Position numbers and translations under genes: made by a program. The notes below the pieces were generated by a model. The model did no database searches. It had not been told where the DNA came from and saw only the letters and a list, made by a program, of their open reading frames with translations. From Solirubrobacterales bacterium (GTDB lineage: Bacteria > Actinomycetota > Thermoleophilia > Solirubrobacterales > Solirubrobacteraceae), in assembly GCA_025964065.1 (NCBI GenBank), contig JAOPZO010000030.1, positions 1 to 6,827 of the forward strand: DNA of 6,827 nucleotides, in the 5' to 3' direction. Of this stretch, positions 1-4,274 are shown one piece after another. Numbering within the stretch: position 1 is the stretch's first letter; each line of letters starts with the position of its first letter.

Positions 1-459
1 GCGCAGGCGCGGCCGGCCGGCCAGGAGCTCCGCGCGGCCCGCGGCGAGCCCGAGCAGGACCCCCGTCTGCCTGAAGTACCGGATGACCCGAGCGCCCTCG
101 CGGCTCCCGGGCTCCCAGCCGCCCGCGGGGCAGAGGCCCACGACGGAGCGTGCGCGGCCGCGGCCGGCGAGCTCCAGCGCGAGCCACCCGCCGAGCGAGT
201 TGCCCGCGAGGTGCACGGGACCCGTGAAGCCCTGCGCGTCGATGCTCGCCTCGACCGCATCGACCAGGCCCTCCCAGGAGAGCGGCGCGCCGAGGCCGTC
301 GGCGCCTGCGTGGCCCGGGAGCGTCGGGGCGAAGACGTCGTGGTGCCGCTCGAGCTCCGGCAGCACCGTGGACCACGCGCGCCACGTGTCCGTGAAGCCG
401 TGGAGGAGGACGAGCGGGGTCCCGGTGCCGGCGCGATGGGACGGCGTGACGTCGAGCAT
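1..459 (-). CDS. Alpha/beta-fold hydrolase, N-terminal part (3' end beyond window)
   Basis: The frame is open from an ATG at 459-457 to the left edge, giving 153 residues without a stop. The protein shows the start of an alpha/beta-hydrolase fold: a first strand (PLVLLHGF, residues 15-22) whose HG at 20-21 lies in the oxyanion-hole loop, a PTLPGHAG segment (about 46-53), and the nucleophile elbow GNSLGG (86-91) with Ser88 as the predicted nucleophile. The acid and His of the triad should lie in the missing C-terminal half, since family members are usually about 250-300 residues. No signal peptide is visible, so a cytosolic esterase or hydrolase is likely; the substrate cannot be told. There is no Shine-Dalgarno sequence. 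A TAGGCT hexamer sits 7 nt before the ATG, suggesting a leaderless transcript divergent from the thioesterase. Confidence 0.88.
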   Translation of the reverse strand, partial: MLDVTPSHRAGTGTPLVLLHGFTDTWRAWSTVLPELERHHDVFAPTLPGHAGADGLGAPLSWEGLVDAVEASIDAQGFTGPVHLAGNSLGGWLALELAGRGRARSVVGLCPAGGWEPGSREGARVIRYFRQTGVLLGLAAGRAELLAGRPRLR

Positions 460-466
460 GCGGGCG

Positions 467-472
467 AGCCTA
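467..472 (-). promoter_or_regulatory. Putative -10 element (TAGGCT) for the hydrolase
   Basis: On the minus strand TAGGCT lies 7 nt before the hydrolase ATG. It fits the TANNNT form of a sigma-A-type -10 element at the spacing expected when transcription starts on the A of the start codon. No ribosome binding site lies between it and the ATG. No clear -35 is visible. The assignment is inference. Confidence 0.45.
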
Positions 473-473
473 A

Positions 474-479
474 TAGCGT
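474..479 (+). promoter_or_regulatory. Putative -10 element (TAGCGT) for the thioesterase
   Basis: TAGCGT lies 7 nt before the thioesterase ATG, back to back with the minus-strand TAGGCT and separated from it by one base (473). The same 12-base string, TAGCGTCGCGCC, occurs upstream of the SDR gene on the minus strand. There is no Shine-Dalgarno sequence, so a leaderless transcript is likely. The assignment is inference. Confidence 0.5.
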
Positions 480-486
480 CGCGCCG

Positions 487-870
487 ATGGCGTTCCGCGA
501 GACCACCCTGAGCATCGACCTGCGCTGGCGCGACATGGACATGCTCGGCCACCTGAACCAGGCCGTCTACCACGAGCTGCTCGAGGAGGGCCGCGGCGCG
601 CTCATCTCGGAGGCGGGGCCGCACTTCGCGTTCGTCCTCGCCCGCGTCGAGCTCGACTACCGCCTCGAGGTCCGCCGCGACCACGGCCCCGTCGACGTCG
701 TCTCGCGAGCGACGGAGCTCGGCCGCCGAAAGGTCGTCGTCGCCCACGAGCTGCGCCGCGCCTCGGGCGAGCTCGCGGCCGCGGGCACCTCCGTGCTCGT
801 CTGCTGGGACCCGAAGGCGCGGGCCTCCCGCGACCTGACGCCGGAGGAGCGCACGGCGCTCGGGGGCTGA
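487..870 (+). CDS. Acyl-CoA thioesterase, hotdog fold (4HBT / YbgC-FadM-like)
   Basis: A 127-residue protein of typical size for single-domain 4HBT thioesterases, which hydrolyse acyl-CoA or aryl-CoA thioesters to the free acid and CoA in the cytosol. The N-terminal signature RWRDMDMLGHLNQAVY (residues 13-28) matches the family D-x-D-x-x-G-H-x-N pattern. Asp18 is at the usual catalytic acid position, and Gly21-His22 begin the central hotdog helix that continues through YHELLEEGR. The rest reads as alternating beta strands (ELDYRLEVRRD, VDVVSRATELGRRKVVVAHEL, AAAGTSVLVCWD), as in a hotdog sheet. The frame is open further upstream, but ATG 487 is chosen because family homology begins there and a -10-like TAGCGT lies 7 nt before it. 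It diverges from the hydrolase and converges on PhzF. Substrate chain length cannot be judged. Confidence 0.88.
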   Translation: MAFRETTLSIDLRWRDMDMLGHLNQAVYHELLEEGRGALISEAGPHFAFVLARVELDYRLEVRRDHGPVDVVSRATELGRRKVVVAHELRRASGELAAAGTSVLVCWDPKARASRDLTPEERTALGG

Positions 871-913
871 GCGGCGGCTGGCGTCCCCCACGGTGCCCGG
901 TCGCTCCGCCCCC

Positions 914-978
914 CGCGCTCGCCCCCCGCTCCTCGCGCTCGCCACCGCTCTTCGCGCTCGGCCCGCTCGCCGCGCTCG
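914..978. repeat. Imperfect ~19-bp tandem repeat between convergent genes
   Basis: The 147-bp gap between the thioesterase stop and the PhzF stop (871-1017) holds no gene. It contains four copies of CGCGCTCG, starting at 914, 934, 953 and 971, each of the first three followed by a related C-rich stretch with CCGCTC. The period shrinks from 20 to 19 to 18 bp. Immediately after it, CGTGGCGGCCACG at 977-989 is a short perfect inverted repeat with no T tract following. This may be slippage-derived low-complexity DNA or part of the convergent termination region. Confidence 0.55.
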
Positions 979-1017
979 TGGCGGCCACGGTCGGCGGGCT
1001 GCGGGCGGAGGTCGCGC

Positions 1018-1860
1018 TCAGGCGCTGAGGACCCGCGCCGTCCCGCGGACCCGTACGCCGGCGACGTCGGGGTCGAGGCCGACGACCAGACGGCTCGGGC
1101 GGCCCATGTCCACGCCCTGCAGCACGGTGACCTCCGCGGGCGGCGTGAGGAGCCCGAGCGCCCGGAGGTACCCGCCGAAGGCCGCGGCCGCCGCACCCGT
1201 CGCCGGGTCCTCCACGACGCCGCCCACCGGGAACGGGTTGCGCGCGTGGAACGTCGTCGCGTCCTCCCGCCACACGAGGTCGACCGTGATGAGGTCGTGC
1301 TCGAGGCAGAGCGCCCGCAGCGCCTCGAAGTCGTAGTCGAGCCGCGCGAGGCGCTCGCGGGTCGCGGCCCCGAGCACGAGGTGCCGCGCGCCGGCGAACG
1401 CGACGCGGGGCGGCAGCTCGGGGTCGAGCTCCTCCCGACTCCAGCCCAGCGCGGCGAGCGCGCGGGGGACGAGCCCCTCGGGCGGCTCCTCGACCGACGG
1501 GGGCACGCTCGTGAGCGTCGCGGTCGTCCCCTCCGGCCCCACGGAGGTCTCCACCGCCACGAGCCCCGCCGCGGTGTGCAGCGCGATGGGTCCCGCGCCG
1601 TCCCGGGCGGCCAGCGCCACCGCCGTGGCGATCGTCGCGTGGCCGCAGAACGGGACCTCGGCGTCCGGGGCGAAGTAGCGCACGTCGTAGGTCCCCGGGG
1701 TCTCCCGGGCGACGACGAAGGCCGTCTCGGAGAACCCGAGGTCGGCGGCGATCGCCAGCATCGCGTCCGGGTCGAGGCCGATGGCGTCGAGGACCACTCC
1801 GGCCGGGTTGCCGCCGTGGGGCGCGTCGGGGAAGGCGGTGTAGCGCAGGAGCTCCGGCAT
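1018..1860 (-). CDS. PhzF-family isomerase/epimerase
   Basis: A 280-residue protein, the normal length for the PhzF (phenazine biosynthesis-like) family, which folds as two diaminopimelate-epimerase-like halves. GGNPAGV at residues 16-22 and SETAFV at 44-49 place Glu45 at the position of the catalytic Glu of PhzF. CGHAT at 72-76 supplies His74, also at the PhzF position, and EDPATG at 217-222 supplies Asp218 in the conserved C-terminal anion-binding motif. Family members catalyse proton transfers/isomerisation, and most genomic copies, like this one, are not in a phenazine cluster, so the substrate is unknown. ATG 1860 is supported by GGGAGG 8 nt upstream and by the family N-terminus beginning there. 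It diverges from the coiled-coil operon across 77 bp and converges on the thioesterase. Confidence 0.93.
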   Translation of the reverse strand: MPELLRYTAFPDAPHGGNPAGVVLDAIGLDPDAMLAIAADLGFSETAFVVARETPGTYDVRYFAPDAEVPFCGHATIATAVALAARDGAGPIALHTAAGLVAVETSVGPEGTTATLTSVPPSVEEPPEGLVPRALAALGWSREELDPELPPRVAFAGARHLVLGAATRERLARLDYDFEALRALCLEHDLITVDLVWREDATTFHARNPFPVGGVVEDPATGAAAAAFGGYLRALGLLTPPAEVTVLQGVDMGRPSRLVVGLDPDVAGVRVRGTARVLSA

Positions 1861-1868
1861 GCCGCGAT

Positions 1869-1874
1869 CCTCCC
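1869..1874 (-). promoter_or_regulatory. Ribosome binding site GGGAGG for the PhzF gene
   Basis: On the minus strand GGGAGG is followed by an 8-nt spacer and the ATG at 1860. This fixes the start and contrasts with the apparently leaderless genes in the window. Confidence 0.75.
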
Positions 1875-1884
1875 ATCCGGAGCA

Positions 1885-1907
1885 GTTGCACAGAAAAGCC
1901 CGGCTAT
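1885..1907 (+). promoter_or_regulatory. Candidate stress-sigma (sigma-B/F-like) promoter for the coiled-coil operon
   Basis: GTTG at 1885-1888 and GGCTAT at 1902-1907 are separated by 13 nt. They resemble the GTTT...GGGTAT elements of the SigB/SigF family, with one mismatch in each box and a spacer slightly shorter than usual. The idea is attractive because csbD of Bacillus is a SigB-dependent stress gene. An ordinary -35-like TTGCAC (1886-1891) overlaps it but lacks a -10 at 17 bp. This is weak, motif-only evidence. Confidence 0.25.
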
Positions 1908-1927
1908 CCGCGGCTGTCCGCGGGTAG
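1904..1927. repeat. Inverted repeat CTATCCGCGG-CTGT-CCGCGGGTAG before the CsbD-like gene
   Basis: Two 10-base arms (1904-1913 and 1918-1927) pair completely if one T-G wobble is allowed, around a CTGT centre. The same bases also form a 10-bp direct repeat, CTATCCGCGG/CTGTCCGCGG (1904-1923). The right arm ends in TAG, the first three bases of the TAGGAG ribosome binding region. It could be an operator or, if transcribed, a leader hairpin that partly hides the ribosome binding site. Confidence 0.5.
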
Positions 1928-1930
1928 GAG
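1926..1930 (+). promoter_or_regulatory. Ribosome binding site AGGAG for the CsbD-like gene
   Basis: AGGAG is followed by a 7-nt spacer (CGGCCAC) and GTG at 1938, which decides the GTG start. Two of its bases (1926-1927) lie in the arm of the adjacent inverted repeat. Confidence 0.75.
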
Positions 1931-1937
1931 CGGCCAC

Positions 1938-2621
1938 GTGACCAATCCCGATAGACCTGAAGAACCTGCGGGCGGCCTCATGGGCAAGCTCGCCGGCAAG
2001 GCCAAGGCGGCCGCCGGATCGCTGACGGGCAACGATGCCCTGGCACGCGAGGGCCGCCTCCAGGAGGCCGCCGTCGACGCCGAGAAGGACGCCGCCCGCG
2101 AGGCCGGCGACGCCCAGCGCGCCGAGGAGGCCGCGGAGCTGCAGGAGCAGCGCTCCCAGGCCGAGCTCGAGCGCCGGCGCCTCACGGCCGAGCTCCAGAC
2201 GACCGACGCCGAGAAGCAGGCCGAGGCCGCGCGCCTCGAGCAGGAGAAGCGCGCCGAGCAGCAGGCCGCCTCCGAGCAGGTCGGCGCCGCGGCGCAGCAG
2301 CGTGCGACCGACGAGGCCGCACGCGAGGCGAAGGCCGCCGCCGAGGAGGAGCGCATCGCCCGCGAGCAGGACGCCGCGCGCCTCGAGGAGGAGGCCCGCA
2401 AGACGGAGGTCCTGGCCGACGCGGAGGCCGAGCAGCAGGCCCGGCGCGAGCGCGCCGTCGCCGACGCCGAGCGCGCCGAGGCCGAGGCCGAGGCCCGCGC
2501 CGAGGCGAAGGCCGTGGAGGACGAGCGCACCGCTCGCGAGCAGGAAGCCGCACGCCTGGAGGACGAGGCCCGCCGGGCCGAGGCGCGCGCCGACGCCATC
2601 GATCCGGAGGCCAACGCATGA
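1938..2621 (+). CDS. CsbD-like N-terminal module with long acidic coiled coil
   Basis: A 227-residue protein starting at GTG. Residues about 14-50 resemble the CsbD general-stress family (GKLAGKAKAAAGSLTGNDAL then EGRLQ), a small fold normally found alone in proteins of 60-70 residues. From about residue 45 to 222 the sequence is almost uninterrupted Ala/Glu/Arg/Gln without Pro and with hardly any Gly, so a long helix or coiled coil is predicted. By hand count it has 59 Asp/Glu and 37 Lys/Arg, a net charge near -22. An ARLEXE motif recurs at 98, 147 and 205, the last two within a 58-residue repeat. There is no signal peptide or membrane segment. It is first in a two-gene operon whose second start overlaps its stop. 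Molecular function is unknown; a stress-related structural or scaffold role is inference. The long Ser/Ala-rich frame on the opposite strand is its shadow. Confidence 0.85.
   Translation: MTNPDRPEEPAGGLMGKLAGKAKAAAGSLTGNDALAREGRLQEAAVDAEKDAAREAGDAQRAEEAAELQEQRSQAELERRRLTAELQTTDAEKQAEAARLEQEKRAEQQAASEQVGAAAQQRATDEAAREAKAAAEEERIAREQDAARLEEEARKTEVLADAEAEQQARRERAVADAERAEAEAEARAEAKAVEDERTAREQEAARLEDEARRAEARADAIDPEANA
2352..2597 (+). repeat. 58-residue (174-bp) internal duplication in the CsbD-like protein
   Basis: Residues 139-162 (starting RIAREQDAARLEEEAR) and 197-220 (starting RTAREQEAARLEDEAR) match at 17 of 24 positions with no gap, offset exactly 58 residues. The DNA also remains similar (CGCGAGCAGG at 2361 against CGCGAGCAGG at 2535), so this is a true duplication rather than only a shared amino-acid bias. 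Confidence 0.7.
2605..2610 (+). promoter_or_regulatory. Ribosome binding site CGGAGG for the second coiled-coil gene
   Basis: CGGAGG lies inside the end of the upstream gene, 7 nt before the ATG at 2618. It supports independent re-initiation at the ATGA overlap. Confidence 0.7.
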
Positions 2622-3394
2622 GCATCTTCAGCACCATCCCGCGCGTCGTCGTGGGCACCTACGTCAAGGTCGCGCGGATCCCGATCGACACCGCCCTGAA
2701 GCTCGCGGGCCGTGATCGCAGCCTCGCCGTCGACGCCGCCGAGGCGGCGGTCAAGGAGAAGGCCGGCGCCGTCACCGGCAGCTCCGAGCTGCAGGCGGAG
2801 GCCCGCGCCCGCAAGACCGCCACGGACGAGCGCCGCAAGGCCGAGCAGCTCCGCGCGCGGTCCGCGCGGACCGCCGCCCGCGCCGAGCAGGACCACGCCG
2901 AGGAGCAGGCCCGCGTGACCCGTGAGAAGCGCGAGGCCGAGCAGCGCGCCGACACCCGCAAGCGGAATGCGGAGGCGAAGGCCGAGAAGGGCGTCGCCGA
3001 CGAGCGCCGCAGGGCCGCCGCGCTCGAGGACGCCGCGAGCACCGCCACGAGGAAGGCCGAGAAGGACCTCGCCGCCGAGCAGGCGCGCGTGGCGAAGGAG
3101 AAGCAGGAGGCCGATCGCCGCGCCGCCGAGCGCAAGCGCAAGGCCGAGGAGAAGAAGAAGAAGGACAAGGCCGCCGCCGCGAAGGCCGAGCGCGAGCGCA
3201 AGGCCGCCGCGGAGAAGGCGGAGGCCGAGAAGAAGGAGGCGCTCGAGGAGCAGGAGAAGCGCGAGCGCCTGGCACAGCTCGAGCGCGAGGCGGGTGCCCT
3301 CGCCGAGAAGGAGGAGGCGCTCACCGCCGCCGACGAGGCGCAGCGCCTCAAGGACGCCGCGGCCGCCGCGAAGGCGGAGCGTAAGGGCGACTAG
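2618..3394 (+). CDS. Basic coiled-coil protein with N-terminal hydrophobic segment, paralogue-like partner of the CsbD-like protein
   Basis: A 258-residue protein. Residues 7-33 (beginning IPRVVVGTYVKVARIPIDTA) form a hydrophobic or amphipathic segment too broken by charges to be a clear membrane helix. Residues 44-75 align without gaps to residues 21-52 of the upstream CsbD-like protein with 11 identities (K-x-x-A-G-x-x-T-G-x-x-x-L-x-x-E-x-R). The rest, to the end, is a highly charged Ala/Glu/Lys/Arg helix. By hand count it has 65 Lys/Arg and 54 Asp/Glu, net about +11. The lysine-rich stretch near 172-190 has the E/K spacing of single alpha-helices. Similar proteins in actinobacteria are, as I recall, often labelled 'IF2 family translation initiation factor', but no GTPase domain is present and that name should not be used. 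Start ATG overlaps the upstream TGA; a hairpin follows the stop. Confidence 0.83.
   Translation: MSIFSTIPRVVVGTYVKVARIPIDTALKLAGRDRSLAVDAAEAAVKEKAGAVTGSSELQAEARARKTATDERRKAEQLRARSARTAARAEQDHAEEQARVTREKREAEQRADTRKRNAEAKAEKGVADERRRAAALEDAASTATRKAEKDLAAEQARVAKEKQEADRRAAERKRKAEEKKKKDKAAAAKAERERKAAAEKAEAEKKEALEEQEKRERLAQLEREAGALAEKEEALTAADEAQRLKDAAAAAKAERKGD
2903..3163 (+). repeat. 58-residue (174-bp) internal duplication in the basic coiled-coil protein
   Basis: Residues 96-124 (starting EQARVTREKREAEQRA) and 154-182 (starting EQARVAKEKQEADRRA) match at 18 of 29 positions without gaps, offset exactly 58 residues. The offset is the same as in the upstream gene. A weaker third occurrence may start near residue 211. 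Confidence 0.7.
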
Positions 3395-3400
3395 TGCCGC

Positions 3401-3445
3401 CGGCGCCTGCAGGCCGGCTCAGACGAGCTGGGCCTGCAGGCGCCG
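3401..3445. terminator. Bidirectional terminator-like hairpin between convergent genes
   Basis: Arms 3401-3415 (CGGCGCCTGCAGGCC) and 3431-3445 are perfect 15-base reverse complements. The loop between them can add four pairs (GCTC 3417-3420 with GAGC 3425-3428) around AGAC. It starts 7 nt after the stop of the basic coiled-coil gene. The second arm lies inside the last codons of the SDR gene, and the loop contains the SDR stop codon. No T tract follows on either strand, so it is either a GC-type terminator or an mRNA-end-protecting hairpin. Each arm also contains the palindrome GCCTGCAGGC. Confidence 0.65.
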
Positions 3446-4228
3446 CATGCCGGCGAGCCAGCGGTCCGGGTCCTGGGCCCGCCGCTGCGCGAAGGTCGCC
3501 ACCTCCGGGTGGGGCAGGACGAGGAAGCGCCCGTCGGCCAGCGCCTCGACCACGACGCCGGCGACGGCCTCGGGGGTCAGCACGTCGCCCGCCGTCGTGA
3601 CCGCCCGCGCCGCGACCTCGGTCACGCCGCCCACGCCGATGCTGCCGTGCAGCATCCGGGTGTCGACCCCCATGGGGCACAGGCAGCTCACGCCGATGCC
3701 CCGGTCGCCGTAGGTCACCGAGAGCCACTCGGCGAACGCGACCGCCGCGTGCTTCGTGACGGCGTACGGCGCCGAGCCGATCTGCGTGAGCAGCCCGGCC
3801 GCCGAGGCCGTGGAGAGGAACCAGCCCTCGCCGCGCTCGAGCCACTCGGGGACGAGCAGCCGCGCGGCGTGGACGTGCGCGCGGACGTTCACGTCGAAGG
3901 CGAGGTCCCAGAGGTCGTCGTCCGTCTGCTCGTCGGTGCCCACGCCGACCCCGGCGTTCGCGCAGAAGAGGTCGACGGGGCCGAAGGCCGCGGTCGCGCG
4001 GTCGATCAGGAGCGCGTTGTCCTCCGCGCTCGCCACGTCGCACGCCGTGCCCCACGCGCGGCCGGGGTGCCGCGCGTTGACCTCGGCGGCCACGCGCAGC
4101 GCGCCGACCTCGTCGCGGTCGGCGACCACGACGCCCGCCGCACCCTCGTCCGCGAAGCGCTCGGCGAGCGCCCGACCGATGCCGGAGGCGCCGCCCGTGA
4201 CGACGCAGACCTTGTCCGCGAGCTCCAT
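3419..4228 (-). CDS. Short-chain dehydrogenase/reductase (SDR), classical type
   Basis: A 269-residue NAD(P)-dependent oxidoreductase of classical SDR layout. TGGASGIG (residues 11-18) is the cofactor loop. Asp37 at the end of the second strand (VVVADRD) favours NAD(H) over NADP(H). DV at 64-65 and NAG at 91-93 are the usual adenine and core motifs. The catalytic tetrad is Asn114, Ser142 (in STASAAG), Tyr155 and Lys159 (YAVTK). CPMGVDT (184-190) follows, as expected. The C-terminal extension (about 235-269, HPEVATFAQRRAQDPDRWL) may shape the substrate pocket. It probably oxidises or reduces a hydroxyl/keto group, and the acyl-CoA dehydrogenase 46 bp upstream suggests an acyl-CoA-linked pathway; the substrate is not identifiable. 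It may be read through from that gene and may also have its own TAGCGT promoter. Confidence 0.93.
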   Translation of the reverse strand: MELADKVCVVTGGASGIGRALAERFADEGAAGVVVADRDEVGALRVAAEVNARHPGRAWGTACDVASAEDNALLIDRATAAFGPVDLFCANAGVGVGTDEQTDDDLWDLAFDVNVRAHVHAARLLVPEWLERGEGWFLSTASAAGLLTQIGSAPYAVTKHAAVAFAEWLSVTYGDRGIGVSCLCPMGVDTRMLHGSIGVGGVTEVAARAVTTAGDVLTPEAVAGVVVEALADGRFLVLPHPEVATFAQRRAQDPDRWLAGMRRLQAQLV

Positions 4229-4234
4229 GGCGCG

Positions 4235-4240
4235 ACGCTA
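4235..4240 (-). promoter_or_regulatory. Putative -10 element (TAGCGT) for the SDR gene
   Basis: On the minus strand TAGCGT lies 6 nt before the SDR ATG (4228) with no Shine-Dalgarno sequence in between. This would give a leaderless transcript starting at or next to the ATG, inside the 46-bp gap behind the acyl-CoA dehydrogenase gene. Confidence 0.45.
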
Positions 4241-4274
4241 CAGATGCGCGCCGCGCCCGTCAGGCCGGGGTCCC

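Noticed and set aside
211..486. N-terminal extension of the thioesterase frame upstream of ATG 487
   Set aside because: The extension is antisense to the hydrolase, shows no 4HBT similarity, and would remove the TAGCGT-ATG arrangement. The family N-terminus begins at 487.
1017..1030. CTCAG-GCG-CTGAG inverted repeat over the PhzF stop codon as a terminator
   Set aside because: There are only five pairs with no T tract, which is too weak to support in this composition.
1018..1860. Phenazine biosynthesis cluster
   Set aside because: Only a stand-alone PhzF-like gene is present. None of the other phz genes is nearby, and isolated PhzF homologues are common.
602..1937. Two overlapping minus-strand frames of more than 420 codons across PhzF and the thioesterase
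   Set aside because: They are out of frame with the clear PhzF catalytic motifs and antisense to the thioesterase. Their translations are Arg/Pro-rich noise.
1904..2896. A 330-codon Ser/Ala/Arg-rich open frame on the minus strand opposite the coiled-coil operon
   Set aside because: It is the mirror of Ala/Glu/Arg codons (GCC and GAG read in reverse), has no recognisable domain, and conflicts with two genes that have ribosome binding sites and a coupled ATGA overlap.
2618..3394. Identification of the second coiled-coil protein as a translation initiation factor IF-2
   Set aside because: The only resemblance is the charged, Ala-rich helical composition also seen in the N-terminal region of IF-2. 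There is no GTP-binding domain.
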